Assembly: GCF_030503595.1 (NCBI RefSeq)
Contig: NZ_CP129966.1
Location: 2,170,001-2,234,000 of the forward strand
Direction of reading: 5' to 3'
DNA length: 64,000 nt
DNA from: Corynebacterium sp. P4-C1
GTDB taxonomy: Bacteria > Actinomycetota > Actinomycetes > Mycobacteriales > Mycobacteriaceae
The notes beneath the pieces are model-generated. The model made no database searches. It saw nothing but the letters and a program-made list of their open reading frames with translations, and was not told the DNA's origin. Below are positions 36,672 to 46,514 of the stretch, one piece after another. Each line of letters begins with the position of its first letter. Position 1 is the first letter of the stretch. The translations under genes were made by a program, and so were the position numbers.

Positions 36672-39593
36672 GTGGCTGACAGCGACGAGACAACCACCCC
36701 GCGCAAGCGCCGGGCACGTTCGACCGCCAAGAAGACGACGAAGAAGACAACTAAGAAAACCGCCAACAAGACCGCCAGGAAGACCGCGAGGAAGACCAGC
36801 AAGGCAACAAGCAAAAAGACGGCGGAAGCCGTGAAGAACACTGGGATGGCGCAGTTTGACCGTTCCCAGCTGGGGGAGAAAGTCCGTGTGTTCACGCTGG
36901 CGAAGGCGCTCGGCATGACCTCGAAAGAGCTGGTGCTCAAGCTTAACGAGCTCGGCCTGGTCAAGGTTGCGCAGTCGTCGTTGAGCAAGGCGGAGACCGA
37001 GCAGGTTCTCGATGCGCTTGAGGCGGAACCTCAACCTGCCGCGGAAGGAGCGGGCGAGGAACCGGACGGGGCGGTTGACGGAGCTGAGCCGTCCGATACC
37101 GACGAGCCCGGCACGGCCTCAAACCAAATCCAAACACAGACCCAAACCCAAGCCCCGTCCCAGGACGAGGCTGAGGAGAAGATCCGCCACCGCGTCCGCA
37201 AGGACGTCGAGAACGAGATCCATCAGATCGAGGAGAAGGTCGAAGCGGACCTGCTTACCGATATCGAGCCGGAGATCACTCCGGTGCCTGAAGAGGTCGA
37301 GGAGGCCGCTGGCCTCTACACCCCGGTGTTCAAGGCGGCTCCCCGGAACTCGCGGAGGAGGGCGCGGAGGGCGGGGGATGCGTCGTCAAGCGAGGCTCCC
37401 GAACAGAAGACATCCAGCGACTCCGCTGAGGCGGAGACCGTCGACGAGCCGATTCAGGAGCCGAAGGCGATCAAGGGTTCCTCGCGCCTTGAGGCGCAAC
37501 GTCGCCGCCGCAGCGAGCGCCGTGAGGAGGAGCGCAAACGTTCCCGCGTCGTGTCGCAGGCGGAATTCCTCGCCCGCCGCGAGTCCGTCGAGCGCACCAT
37601 GGTCGTGCGCGAACGCAAGCGTCACGACGGCCCCGGCACCATCACCCAGGTCGGCGTTCTCGAGGATGGCCTGCTGGTCGAGCACTTCGTCGACGCGGAC
37701 GACAACACGTCCATGATCGGCAACATCTACCTCGGCCGTGTGCAGAATGTGCTGCCCAGCATGGAGGCCGCCTTCATCGACATCGGGCAAGGCCGCAACG
37801 GTGTGCTCTACGCCGGCGAGGTGGACTGGAAGGCCGCCGGGCTGGGCGGCCGCTCCCGCCGCATCGAGCAGGCGCTGAAGTCCGGTGACCAAGTGCTCGT
37901 CCAGGTGACCAAGGATCCGGTGGGCCACAAAGGAGCGCGTCTGACCACCCAGATTTCCCTGGCGGGCCGATTCCTCGTGTACGTCCCGGGCGGCCGCAGC
38001 GCCGGTATTTCCCGTAAACTTCCCGCGCCTGAGCGCAAGCGCCTAAAGGACATCCTTGTCCGCGTCGTTCCGGGCAAGGGCGGAACGATCATCCGCACCG
38101 CTGCCGAGGGCGCCCCGGAGGAGGCCATCGCCGCCGACGTCAACCGCCTGCACACCCAGTGGGAGAGCATTAAGGAAGAGGCGGAGAAGGAGAAGTCCTC
38201 CAAGGGCGCCAAGCCCGTCACCCTCTACGAGGAGCCGCGACTGCTGGTGAAAGTCGTGCGCGACCTCTTCAACGAGGACTTCGACAAACTCGTCGTCGGC
38301 GGCAAGAAATCGTGGAATGTAGTGCACAACTACGTCCAGTCGGTCGCACCCGACCTCATGGACCGCCTGGAGAAATTCGACCGCCGCGACCACGACGGCC
38401 GCGACGCGTTCGACGTGTACCGCGTCGACGAGCAGATCCAGAAAGCCCTGTCGCGCACGGTGTGGCTGCCGTCCGGCGGCACGCTCGTCATCGACCGTAC
38501 GGAGGCGATGACGGTCATCGACGTCAATACCGGCAAGTTCACAGGTTCCGGCGGTTCCCTCGAGGAGACGGTGACCAGCAACAACCTGGAGGCCGCCGAG
38601 GAGATCGTCCGCCAGCTGCGTCTGCGCGACATCGGCGGGATGATCATCATCGACTTCATCGACATGATCCTCCCCGAGAACCAGGATCTGGTCCTGCGCC
38701 GTCTCAAGGAGGCCCTCGGCCGCGACCGCACCCGCCACCAGGTTTCCGAGGTCACGTCGCTCGGCTTGGTCCAGCTCACCCGAAAGCGCCTGGGCACCGG
38801 GCTGGTGGAAACCTTCTCCACCACGTGCGAACACTGCGGCGGCCGGGGCATCTTGCTCACCGAGGACCCCGTGGACCCCGACTCCCACACCCACTCCAGC
38901 TCCCGCAAGCCGCCCCAGGACCAGGGCAACAGCACGGCGGCGAAGTCGAAGGACAAGCGCGGGAAGAGCGCAGAGGAGCTTGTCGACGCCGTCATCGCCG
39001 CCCCCGAAGAGTCCGAAGAGTCCGACTCCCCCTCCGATGACAGTTCTGACCACAGTTCTGACAGTTCCGGTGGACAGAACAGGCGCAGCTCCCGCCGTCG
39101 TGGCCGGCGCGGTTCGGGCCGCGGCCGGGGGCGCCAGCAGGAGCAGCAGAACGAGTCCCGTCAAGCACCCGAGTCTGAGCAGACTGACACGTATGAGGAG
39201 GCGGTCGCGGAATTCGAGCGTTCGCCGCGCCGCAAGCGCAAGACCCGCGGCAACTCCATATCGGACTACCGTCCGGACCCGAAGGACTACGAGGATGTCT
39301 CCACCGGGGACGTGATCAACGAGGCCGCCGCGGCATTGGCCCAGGCGGAATCCGCCGCACCGACGGAAACGAAAGAATCCTCGCGTGCGTCCCAGCCTTC
39401 GCGTGGCACGCGCCGTCGCCGCCGCGCGACGCGGAAGTCCGTTACCTCCGCAGCGCCGAAGCAGGACCAGAATTCCGGGAATTCCGGCAAGCCTGGCAAG
39501 CCCGGGAAGGGGCAGCAGGAGCGGAAGCAGGGGGCGGCGTCGATAAGCAAGAGCCCCGGCGGACGCCGTCGCGCAACGCGGAAGTCGCGCTAA
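36672..39593 (+). CDS. rne: Ribonuclease E/G
   Basis: 973 residues from GTG. Residues 1-50 are extremely Lys/Thr-rich (repeats of KKT and RKT), histone-like, followed by an IF2-N-like domain at about 70-105 (VRVFTLAKALGMTSKELV), a long acidic linker with coiled-coil character, an S1 domain at about 330-400 (GNIYLGRV then GQGRNGVLYAGEV) and the catalytic core with aspartates in VIDVNTGKF (about 617) and IIIDFIDM (about 660), and the zinc-link CEHCGGRG (about 720). The C-terminal 230 residues are Arg- and Ser-rich and disordered, a probable RNA- and partner-binding arm. It cleaves single-stranded RNA in decay and rRNA processing. Confidence 0.95.
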   Translation: MADSDETTTPRKRRARSTAKKTTKKTTKKTANKTARKTARKTSKATSKKTAEAVKNTGMAQFDRSQLGEKVRVFTLAKALGMTSKELVLKLNELGLVKVAQSSLSKAETEQVLDALEAEPQPAAEGAGEEPDGAVDGAEPSDTDEPGTASNQIQTQTQTQAPSQDEAEEKIRHRVRKDVENEIHQIEEKVEADLLTDIEPEITPVPEEVEEAAGLYTPVFKAAPRNSRRRARRAGDASSSEAPEQKTSSDSAEAETVDEPIQEPKAIKGSSRLEAQRRRRSERREEERKRSRVVSQAEFLARRESVERTMVVRERKRHDGPGTITQVGVLEDGLLVEHFVDADDNTSMIGNIYLGRVQNVLPSMEAAFIDIGQGRNGVLYAGEVDWKAAGLGGRSRRIEQALKSGDQVLVQVTKDPVGHKGARLTTQISLAGRFLVYVPGGRSAGISRKLPAPERKRLKDILVRVVPGKGGTIIRTAAEGAPEEAIAADVNRLHTQWESIKEEAEKEKSSKGAKPVTLYEEPRLLVKVVRDLFNEDFDKLVVGGKKSWNVVHNYVQSVAPDLMDRLEKFDRRDHDGRDAFDVYRVDEQIQKALSRTVWLPSGGTLVIDRTEAMTVIDVNTGKFTGSGGSLEETVTSNNLEAAEEIVRQLRLRDIGGMIIIDFIDMILPENQDLVLRRLKEALGRDRTRHQVSEVTSLGLVQLTRKRLGTGLVETFSTTCEHCGGRGILLTEDPVDPDSHTHSSSRKPPQDQGNSTAAKSKDKRGKSAEELVDAVIAAPEESEESDSPSDDSSDHSSDSSGGQNRRSSRRRGRRGSGRGRGRQQEQQNESRQAPESEQTDTYEEAVAEFERSPRRKRKTRGNSISDYRPDPKDYEDVSTGDVINEAAAALAQAESAAPTETKESSRASQPSRGTRRRRRATRKSVTSAAPKQDQNSGNSGKPGKPGKGQQERKQGAASISKSPGGRRRATRKSR

Positions 39594-39610
39594 CGGCGGC
39601 AACGTGAAAC

Positions 39611-39648
39611 GGCCCCGCTCCCGCCGGTGATCCGGCAGGAGCGGGGCC
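39611..39648. terminator. Bidirectional hairpin after rne
   Basis: GGCCCCGCTCCCGCCGG (39611-39627) pairs with CCGGCAGGAGCGGGGCC (39632-39648) with one mismatch and a four-base loop. It lies between convergent genes; the T run is absent, so factor-assisted termination is likely. Confidence 0.7.
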
Positions 39649-39662
39649 ACCCGTGTAGGTGG

Positions 39663-40010
39663 TTATGCGATGTCGGTCGGGGCGTCGTCGCCGTAGCTGT
39701 CCTCGTAGCCGGCGTTTGCGCCGCCGTAGCCGAGCTGGTCAGTCGTCGGCATGTCCGGTGCGATGTTCTCGGTTGTGATCTCCTGCTCCTGGTCGTAGTA
39801 CCCGTCGCCGCCGGCGTCGACCTCGAGGTGGTCGACGATGCCGTCGGCGTTGTTGTCGTAGGCCGCCATGTCCGCGTAACCGTCGCCGTCCAGGTCGACG
39901 AGGATGCCGCCGTCGCCGCTCTCAGTGGACGCCGCCCGGCCCTTCTCGTCGCCCGCCTGGGCTTTGGCCACCAACTCCAGTTCGCGTTCGCGGTCCACGT
40001 CAATCCTCAC
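39663..40010 (-). CDS. Small acidic protein with EF-hand-like calcium loops
   Basis: 115 residues from GTG (a GGTGA stretch precedes it, a weak ribosome site). Two adjacent loops look like calcium-binding dockerin or EF-hand repeats: DLDGDGYADMAAYDNNADG and DAGGDGYYDQE (about residues 39-75). The rest is acidic and lacks a signal peptide. No known function. It lies 27 bases after a second acidic gene (40037-40444), and the two probably form an operon convergent with rne. Confidence 0.72.
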   Translation of the reverse strand: MRIDVDRERELELVAKAQAGDEKGRAASTESGDGGILVDLDGDGYADMAAYDNNADGIVDHLEVDAGGDGYYDQEQEITTENIAPDMPTTDQLGYGGANAGYEDSYGDDAPTDIA

Positions 40011-40036
40011 TCACCTATGTCCTAGGCACTAAGCAC

Positions 40037-40444
40037 CTAGAAATCCGCCAAGGGGTCGTCGGGCAGCTCCTCCCCCGCACCGCCGGCCGGGTCCTGCGGG
40101 AACTGGTCGGAGTAATCGTCTCCGTAGTCAACCGGGGTGTCGGGCACGGGGGAGCTGGCGAAGGGGTCTTCCGATTCGTCGAGAAGCGGGTCGTTGTTGT
40201 TGGAGTTGTCGGAGTTGTCGTAATCGCCGTGGTCGGGCACCTCGCCGTCGTCAAGCGAAACGTGCTCGTCGAAATCGTCGAGCGCGACATCCTGCGAATC
40301 CGGGACGAGGGAATCGCTGAGATCCGGCATCGACGGGTCGACCGCAATGTCGAGCATACGCTGCAGGGCATCGTCGGTGGGGGCGGAGTCGGCGAAAAGT
40401 TCGCCGAACGGTGGAAGAACCGTGGGTTCGTTGAACTCGTTCAT
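40037..40444 (-). CDS. Small, very acidic protein of unknown function
   Basis: 135 residues from an ATG with an excellent AAAGGAGG site, which argues it is real and well translated. The composition is dominated by Asp, Pro, Ser and Asn (DNSDNSNNNDPLLDESEDP) with only a few basic residues, and there is no membrane segment or signal. The layout suggests a disordered protein; a DNA mimic, a partner of the Lys/Arg-rich RNase E arm, or calcium binding are possible but unproven. Upstream partner of the EF-hand-like gene. Confidence 0.72.
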   Translation of the reverse strand: MNEFNEPTVLPPFGELFADSAPTDDALQRMLDIAVDPSMPDLSDSLVPDSQDVALDDFDEHVSLDDGEVPDHGDYDNSDNSNNNDPLLDESEDPFASSPVPDTPVDYGDDYSDQFPQDPAGGAGEELPDDPLADF

Positions 40445-40530
40445 CGTTGGACCTCCTTTCGCCGAGTGAAACCTTATGTCTTCCGCCAGTGTAATGAGGC
40501 GGATCCGCAAAATGTTCCCGTTCGAGCAGT

Positions 40531-40560
40531 TTGGTCTTTACCGTGCGCGCGGTGTAGTCT
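40531..40560 (+). promoter_or_regulatory. Tentative promoter of rplU-rpmA
   Basis: TTGGTC (40531-40536) and TAGTCT (40555-40560) are spaced 18 bases apart as possible -35 and -10 elements, giving a leader of about 155 bases before rplU. A structured leader is common for ribosomal protein operons. Weak evidence. Confidence 0.4.
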
Positions 40561-40721
40561 TTGACAGTCGCTGTTTTGGGGCGCGCCCTTGCGCTGAACA
40601 CGCATGCGAGCGAGGTTGCGACGTATATCCACGTAAACCCCCGGAACGCTTGAAGTATTAGATGGTATTCGGTGCCGATGCATGCCGGCGCCGTCCGAGT
40701 TGAAGAAAGGGGTAACCCGCT

Positions 40722-41027
40722 ATGTACGCGATCGTCAAGACCGGCGGCAAGCAGTACAAGGTTGCCGAAGGCGACCTCGTCCGGGTCGAGAAGATCGAGG
40801 GTGAAGCTGGCGATTCTGTGGCGCTCACCCCGGTTCTCCTCGTCGACGGCGCAAACGTCACCTCCAAGTCCGAGGACCTCGCCAAGGTCAACGTTTCCGC
40901 TGAGATCGTTGAGCACGGCAAGGGCAAGAAGATCGACATCCTGAAGTACAAGAACAAGACCGGTTACAAGGTCCGCCAGGGCCACCGTCAGCCGAACACG
41001 ACGCTGAAGATCACCGGCATCAAGTAA
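40722..41027 (+). CDS. rplU: 50S ribosomal protein L21
   Basis: 101 residues, the standard length: [14 protein letters not shown] at the N-terminus and [15 protein letters not shown] near the C-terminus are family marks. Preceded by a GAAAGGGG ribosome site. It binds 23S rRNA. The rpmA start follows 29 bases later, and obg lies after a terminator, the usual order. Confidence 0.98.
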   Translation: MYAIVKTGGKQYKVAEGDLVRVEKIEGEAGDSVALTPVLLVDGANVTSKSEDLAKVNVSAEIVEHGKGKKIDILKYKNKTGYKVRQGHRQPNTTLKITGIK

Positions 41028-41056
41028 ACCGAGACGCCACTTAGGAGGCAACCACA

Positions 41057-41401
41057 ATGGCACACAAGAAAGGTGCATCGAGCTCCTCGAACGGCCGCGA
41101 CTCCGAGTCCAAGCGCCTCGGCGTGAAGCGCTTCGGCGGCCAGCAGGTCAAGGCGGGCGAGATCCTCGTCCGTCAGCGCGGCACGAAGTTCCACCCGGGC
41201 GACAACGTCGGCCGCGGCGGCGACGACACCCTGTTCGCTCTGGCTGCGGGCTCTGTCCAGTTCGGCATCAAGAAGAAGCGCCGCATCGTCAACATCATCC
41301 CGGCTGACGCAGAGGGCGTTTCCTCTGAGGTTCTCGAGGCCGCCAACGAGGCTGGCCTGGTCGACGACGCTGTCGTCGAGGAGAAGTCCGCCACCGCGTA
41401 A
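41057..41401 (+). CDS. rpmA: 50S ribosomal protein L27
   Basis: 114 residues, longer than the usual 85-90. The family core ([20 protein letters not shown], then [18 protein letters not shown]) is intact and the extra length is an acidic C-terminal tail (about 85-114) rich in Val and Glu. The N-terminus starts directly with the AHKK sequence, so no N-terminal processing as in firmicutes is needed. An AGGAGG site precedes it. Confidence 0.97.
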   Translation: MAHKKGASSSSNGRDSESKRLGVKRFGGQQVKAGEILVRQRGTKFHPGDNVGRGGDDTLFALAAGSVQFGIKKKRRIVNIIPADAEGVSSEVLEAANEAGLVDDAVVEEKSATA

Positions 41402-41426
41402 GCCGTTTACGCGACATTCTTTGAAG

Positions 41427-41463
41427 GCGCCGTGGACCCGTTTGCCGGGTCTTACGGCGCTTT
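41427..41463 (+). terminator. Terminator of rplU-rpmA
   Basis: GCGCCGT (41427-41433) pairs with ACGGCGC (41454-41460) and an inner stem ACCCG/CGGGT stacks on it; TTT follows. A copy of the 11-mer CGTCGATAAGC (inverted) starts two bases later. Confidence 0.83.
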
Positions 41464-41549
41464 CGCTTATCGACGGCTCCCTGTCCCAGCTCGTAGACTC
41501 GCTGGCACAGGGATCACCACCTCCCCGACACTGAAAGGCAGGCATCCGC

Positions 41550-43073
41550 GTGGCGCAGTTTGTTGACCGTGCAGTGCTCCATCTCCAAGCCGGCGACGGC
41601 GGCCACGGGTGTGTGTCTGTGCACCGTGAGAAATTCAAGCCCTTGGGCGGCCCCGACGGCGGCAATGGCGGGCACGGCGGAGACATCATTCTCGAGGTGT
41701 CGACGCAGGTGCACACCCTCCTCGATTTCCAGTACCGTCCGCACGTCAAGGCGAAGCGCGGTGGCAATGGCGAGGGCGACCACCGCAACGGTGCGCGCGG
41801 GGAGGATCTCGTGCTGCCGGTGCCGGTGGGCACGGTGGTCCGCGACGAGGACGGCAACATGCTCGCCGACCTGGTGGTGCCGGGGACCCGGTTCATCGCG
41901 GCGGAGGGCGGCTACGGCGGTCTCGGCAACGCGGCGCTGGCGACCGCGAAGCGGAAGGCCCCCGGTTTCGCCCTCAAGGGCGAGCCCGGGGAGGCCCACG
42001 ACCTGATTCTCGAGCTGAAATCCATGGCTGATGTCGGCCTGGTGGGCTTTCCCTCGGCGGGGAAGTCCTCCCTGATCTCCGTGCTGTCGGCGGCGAAGCC
42101 GAAGATCGCGGACTACCCGTTCACGACACTGCAGCCGAATCTCGGTGTGGTGTCGGTCGGCCACGATACTTTCACGATCGCCGACGTTCCCGGCCTCATC
42201 CCTGGGGCGAGCCAGGGCAAGGGTCTCGGCTTGGATTTTCTGCGCCACATTGAGCGCACGGCTGTCCTCGCCCACGTCGTGGACACCGCCTCGCTCGAGC
42301 CGGGCCGCGACCCGCAGTCCGATATTGAGGCGCTGGAAGCCGAGCTCGATTCCTATGCCGATCTGATCGAGGCCGAAGACGGCGATTCCGGTCTGGGTGA
42401 TCTGCGACAGCGTCCACGCATCATCGTGCTGAACAAGCTCGATATCCCGGAGGCGAAGGAGCTCGCCGAGTTCTTGCATGACGACCTCGCCGAGGCCTTC
42501 GGGTGGCCGATCTACATGATTTCCACCGCAACCCGAGAGGGCCTCGACGAGCTGAAGTGGGCTTTGTGGGAGATCGTGCAGACCGCCCGCAAGTCCCAGC
42601 CGAAGGTCAAGCACGAGGCGGCCAAAGGGCAGGTCATCCGGCCGAAGGCAGTCGACCACAACGACGACATCATGGTCGTCAGAGATCCGCTGTACCCCGA
42701 AGGCTGGCTGGTCACCGGTGAGAAGGCCGAACGGTGGATCCGCCAGACCGACTTCGAGAACGACGAAGCGGTGGGCTACCTGTCCGACCGCCTGAACAAG
42801 GCCGGGGTAGAGGACCAGCTGCGCAAGATTGGAGCGCAGGAGGGCGACACGGTCACCATCGGTGAGATCTCCTTCGACTGGGAGCCGTCCATCGGCGGCG
42901 ATCCGACAGCCGCGGGCCGTGGCCAGGATGCCCGTCTGGGCGGCACGAACCGCATGTCGGCGGCGGAGCGCAAGCGCGCTTCCCAGGCGCGTCGCGGGCT
43001 CATCGACGAATACGACTTCGGCGATGACCTCCTGGACCGCCAGGAAGCCGACCGCGAGCGCTGGCAGGGATAA
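41550..43073 (+). CDS. obg: GTPase ObgE/CgtA
   Basis: 507 residues from GTG. The glycine-rich Obg fold covers about 1-158 ([20 protein letters not shown]), the GTPase domain has G1 [10 protein letters not shown] (about 167), G3 DVPGLI (about 213) and G4 NKLD (about 292), and an OCT domain (about 360-440) ends before a charged tail. It monitors late large-subunit assembly and growth. It lies between rpmA and proB as in most corynebacteria. Confidence 0.97.
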   Translation: MAQFVDRAVLHLQAGDGGHGCVSVHREKFKPLGGPDGGNGGHGGDIILEVSTQVHTLLDFQYRPHVKAKRGGNGEGDHRNGARGEDLVLPVPVGTVVRDEDGNMLADLVVPGTRFIAAEGGYGGLGNAALATAKRKAPGFALKGEPGEAHDLILELKSMADVGLVGFPSAGKSSLISVLSAAKPKIADYPFTTLQPNLGVVSVGHDTFTIADVPGLIPGASQGKGLGLDFLRHIERTAVLAHVVDTASLEPGRDPQSDIEALEAELDSYADLIEAEDGDSGLGDLRQRPRIIVLNKLDIPEAKELAEFLHDDLAEAFGWPIYMISTATREGLDELKWALWEIVQTARKSQPKVKHEAAKGQVIRPKAVDHNDDIMVVRDPLYPEGWLVTGEKAERWIRQTDFENDEAVGYLSDRLNKAGVEDQLRKIGAQEGDTVTIGEISFDWEPSIGGDPTAAGRGQDARLGGTNRMSAAERKRASQARRGLIDEYDFGDDLLDRQEADRERWQG

Positions 43074-43125
43074 TCGCCCTCTCGTTTCATAGATTTATCG
43101 TATCGGCTCGTTACAATAGATAAGC

Positions 43126-44244
43126 ATGAGTGAAGAGCTGAGAAACGAGATAGCCGGCGCGAAAAAGATTGTGGTCAAGCTGGGCACAAGCTCCCTTGTC
43201 GACAGTTCCTCCGCCGTCTCCCGCGAGAAGATCGACCGCATTGTCGACGCCATTGAGGCCCGCACTGACCGCGGGGGCGACGTTATCGTCGTGTCCTCCG
43301 GCGCCGTCGCGGCTGGCATGCTCCCTCTCGGCCTGACGGTGCGCCCCAAAGACCTGGCCACCAAGCAGGCGTCCGCGTCGGTCGGGCAAATTCACTTGGC
43401 CCAGGCCTGGGGCGAGTCCTTCGCCCGCTACGGCCGCACCATCGGGCAGGTCCTGTTGACCCAGTCCGACGCCGGTGTCCGCGAGCGCGCCCGGAATGCG
43501 CAGCGCACCATCGACCGGCTGCGCCAGATGGCGGCCGTCCCGATCGTGAATGAGAACGACACAGTGGCCACGTCGGAAATGCGGTTCGGTGACAACGACC
43601 GGTTGTCGGCGATCGTCGCAACGCTCACCGCCGCCGATGCCCTCATTCTCCTGTCGGACGTGGACGGCCTGTACGACCGCAACCCGAAAGAACCGGGCGC
43701 CACCTTCGTGCGGGAGGTGCGCTCCGGCAAGGACCTCGAAGGAATTGTCGCCGGCGACGGCGGCGTCTACGGCACCGGCGGCATGGCCTCGAAAGTCTCC
43801 GCGGCACGCCTGGCCACGCGCGGGGGAGTGCCCGTGCTGCTCACCTCTTCGGAGAACATCGAGCAGGCGCTCGGCGACGCCAGCGTGGGCACCGTCTTCC
43901 ACACCCGCCCCGAATCGCAGCTGTCCGCCTGGAAATTCTGGGTCCTCTACGCCGCCGATGCCGAGGGCGTGCTCAGACTCGACCAAGGCGCCGTCGATGC
44001 TGTCACCCGGGGCGGAACCTCCCTGCTCGCAGTCGGAATCACTGGCGTGGACGGCGACTTCCACGCCGGCGACATCGTGGAGATCCTCGGCCCCGACGGC
44101 CAAGCTATCGGGCGCGGCGTGGTCGGCTATGACGCCGCCGAGCTCACCGGCATGCTGGGCAAGCGCACCGACGAGCTGCCCGAGCATCAGCGCCGCTCCG
44201 TGGTGCACGCGGACTACCTGTCCAATTACGCATCTAGGCTTTAA
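43126..44244 (+). CDS. proB: Glutamate 5-kinase
   Basis: 372 residues. The amino-acid-kinase domain (about 10-260: [27 protein letters not shown]) is followed by a C-terminal PUA domain (about 280-360: [18 protein letters not shown]). It makes glutamyl-5-phosphate, the first step of proline synthesis; proA lies two genes downstream. A TACAAT element ends eight bases before the ATG, so the transcript is likely leaderless and independent of obg. Confidence 0.96.
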   Translation: MSEELRNEIAGAKKIVVKLGTSSLVDSSSAVSREKIDRIVDAIEARTDRGGDVIVVSSGAVAAGMLPLGLTVRPKDLATKQASASVGQIHLAQAWGESFARYGRTIGQVLLTQSDAGVRERARNAQRTIDRLRQMAAVPIVNENDTVATSEMRFGDNDRLSAIVATLTAADALILLSDVDGLYDRNPKEPGATFVREVRSGKDLEGIVAGDGGVYGTGGMASKVSAARLATRGGVPVLLTSSENIEQALGDASVGTVFHTRPESQLSAWKFWVLYAADAEGVLRLDQGAVDAVTRGGTSLLAVGITGVDGDFHAGDIVEILGPDGQAIGRGVVGYDAAELTGMLGKRTDELPEHQRRSVVHADYLSNYASRL

Positions 44245-44247
44245 GGC

Positions 44248-45162
44248 ATGAAGTTCGCGATCTTGCCCTCGCCGTGGTCCTTAACCGTCGACGAGCTGGA
44301 AGGCCACGGCCACCATCATGTGGACATCGAAGACAACCCCGACGTGCTGATTTATCACGGTGGCGCGGAGGAATTCCCGGAAGCCCTGCCGGACAGTGTC
44401 CAACTCGTCCAGTTCGCGTGGGCGGGCATCGACGCTCTCGACGGGGCGGGGACTCTCAAGCGCTCAGGTGTGCGGTGGGCGAATGCGGCGGGGCTGTACG
44501 ACGATGCAGTGGCCGAATCCGCTCTCGCGCTCATCCTTGGGGCGCTGCACCAGTTCGAGCGGGTCACCCCGGATGGTACGGCGAAGAAAGTCATCGAGGA
44601 AGAATCCCGCTACCTCGTGGAGGACATGACGGTGGCCATTATCGGTGCGGGAGGTATCGGCAAGAAACTGATAGATTTCTTGGCCCCGTTCAAACCAGAG
44701 ATTCTCGCGGTGAACCGGTCCGGCAACCCCGTCGACGGTGCGGATGAGACCATTCCGATCAATGACGCGGACGGGGTGTGGGGCCGTGCGGATGTCGTTG
44801 TCCTCATTGCGCCGTTGACGCAGCAGACGCGCGGCATGGTCGATGCGTCAGTGCTAGCGAAGATGAAGAAGAATTCGGTCCTAATCAATGTTGGACGAGG
44901 TCCGCTGGTGGTCACCGATGATCTCGTAGCGGCGCTTAACGACGGCACGATCGCGGGGGCAGCTCTGGATGTCACCGACCCGGAACCGTTGCCCGCCGAT
45001 CATCCGTTGTGGGAATCAGATCGCTGCCTGATCACTCCGCACACCGGAAGCACCCCGCGATTCGGTAAGGAGCGTATTGGAGGACTCGCCCTGCAGAACT
45101 GGGATGCGTTCAATCGCGGCGAGCAAATGCTCACCGAAGTCGACGTGGAGCAGGGGTATTAA
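44248..45162 (+). CDS. D-isomer-specific 2-hydroxyacid dehydrogenase
   Basis: 304 residues, starting three bases after the proB stop. The NAD loop is IIGAGGIG (about residue 131), the catalytic arginine in VGRGPLV (about 216), glutamate in DPEPLP (about 245) and histidine in TPHTGS (about 267). Substrate cannot be told. In corynebacteria a gene of this family sits between proB and proA, as here, so co-expression with proline synthesis is likely although the family does not belong to that pathway. Confidence 0.92.
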   Translation: MKFAILPSPWSLTVDELEGHGHHHVDIEDNPDVLIYHGGAEEFPEALPDSVQLVQFAWAGIDALDGAGTLKRSGVRWANAAGLYDDAVAESALALILGALHQFERVTPDGTAKKVIEEESRYLVEDMTVAIIGAGGIGKKLIDFLAPFKPEILAVNRSGNPVDGADETIPINDADGVWGRADVVVLIAPLTQQTRGMVDASVLAKMKKNSVLINVGRGPLVVTDDLVAALNDGTIAGAALDVTDPEPLPADHPLWESDRCLITPHTGSTPRFGKERIGGLALQNWDAFNRGEQMLTEVDVEQGY

Positions 45163-45180
45163 TCGGTAGGATCGGCCATC

Positions 45181-46458
45181 ATGAGTGATACGAGAGACTT
45201 GGAACGCGAAGAGGTAATGGCCAAAGCACAGGCGGCTAAAGCCGTCGCCCCGAGGTTGGCGACGTTGCCCACCGCCGAAAAGGATGCGGTGTTGCACGCG
45301 GCGGCGGAGGAACTCGTCGCGCGCACCGAGGAGATTCTCGCCGCGAACCAGCGCGATATCGAGGAAGGAAAAGCAGTCGGGTTGAGCGGCTCCCTCATCG
45401 ACAGGCTGGCACTCGATGCCGACCGGATCGAGGGGATCGCCGGCGGGCTGCGCCAGGTCGCCTCGCTGCAGGATCCGGTGGGGGAGGTCCTGCGCGGCCG
45501 AGTCATGTACAACGGCATCCAAATGAAGCAGGTCCGCGTGCCCCTCGGCGTCATGGGCATGGTCTACGAAGCCCGTCCGAATGTGACGGTCGACGCCTTC
45601 GGTCTTGCGTTGAAGTCGGGCAACGTGGCGCTTCTGCGCGGGTCGAAGTCGGCGCGGAACTCGAATGAGGCGCTCGTGGAAATCCTCCAGGACGTCGCGG
45701 AGAAGTATGGCCTGCCGCGCGAGATCGTGCAGCTCCTCCCGTGCGAGTCCCACGATTCGGTCCAGGACCTCATCACCGCGCGCGGACTCGTCGACGTTGT
45801 CATTCCGCGCGGCTCGGCCCGCCTCATCGAGGCGGTGGTCACAGGAGCGACCGTGCCCGCTATCGAGACCGGCACGGGCAACTGCCACTTCTACATTGAC
45901 GCCGATGCGGACCTCGACCAAGCAATCGCCATGGCGATCAACGGAAAGACGCGCCGTTGCTCCGTGTGCAACGCGACCGAAACAGTGCTTATCGACGGCG
46001 CCCTCGACCCCCGCGACCAGCTCCGCGTCATCACTGAGCTGCAGGAGGCGGGGGTGACGGTGCACGGGGACGTCGATAAGCTCTCTGCTCTCGGCGCGGA
46101 GAACGTGGTCGCCGCGACGGAGGAAGATTGGACCGACGAATATCTCTCGATGGACATCGCCGTGCAGATCGTCGACGGGGTGGACGGGGCAATTGCCCAC
46201 ATCGCGCAGTACACGTCGGGACACACTGAGGCGATTGCGTCGCTCAACGCGTACACCTGCCAGAAATTCGCCGCGGAGGTCGACGCCGCCGCCGTCATGA
46301 TCAACGCTTCGACCGCCTTCACTGACGGCGAGCAGTACGGAATGGGAGCCGAGATCGGCATTTCCACCCAGAAGTTCCACGCCCGCGGCCCCATGGCGCT
46401 ACCGGAGTTGACTAGCACGAAGTGGATTTTGGAGGGTACTGGACAGACGCGCGACTAG
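45181..46458 (+). CDS. proA: Gamma-glutamyl phosphate reductase
   Basis: 425 residues. The catalytic cysteine lies in RCSVCNATE (about residue 260), the NADPH-binding region around [12 protein letters not shown] (about 158) and the [13 protein letters not shown] signature at about 125. It reduces glutamyl phosphate to the semialdehyde, the second step of proline synthesis. TAGGAT ends eight bases before the ATG, a leaderless pattern. It contains two copies of the 11-mer CGTCGATAAGC in opposite orientation (45987 and 46071). Confidence 0.96.
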   Translation: MSDTRDLEREEVMAKAQAAKAVAPRLATLPTAEKDAVLHAAAEELVARTEEILAANQRDIEEGKAVGLSGSLIDRLALDADRIEGIAGGLRQVASLQDPVGEVLRGRVMYNGIQMKQVRVPLGVMGMVYEARPNVTVDAFGLALKSGNVALLRGSKSARNSNEALVEILQDVAEKYGLPREIVQLLPCESHDSVQDLITARGLVDVVIPRGSARLIEAVVTGATVPAIETGTGNCHFYIDADADLDQAIAMAINGKTRRCSVCNATETVLIDGALDPRDQLRVITELQEAGVTVHGDVDKLSALGAENVVAATEEDWTDEYLSMDIAVQIVDGVDGAIAHIAQYTSGHTEAIASLNAYTCQKFAAEVDAAAVMINASTAFTDGEQYGMGAEIGISTQKFHARGPMALPELTSTKWILEGTGQTRD

Positions 46459-46514
46459 TTTCGGTTTAGGATGTTCCCGTCATTGAAAACTTCACACAGA
46501 GGAACATCCCCGCC

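Noticed and set aside
41057..41401. Frameshift or read-through in rpmA because the product is 114 residues
   Set aside because: The core is complete and the extra residues are an in-frame acidic tail.
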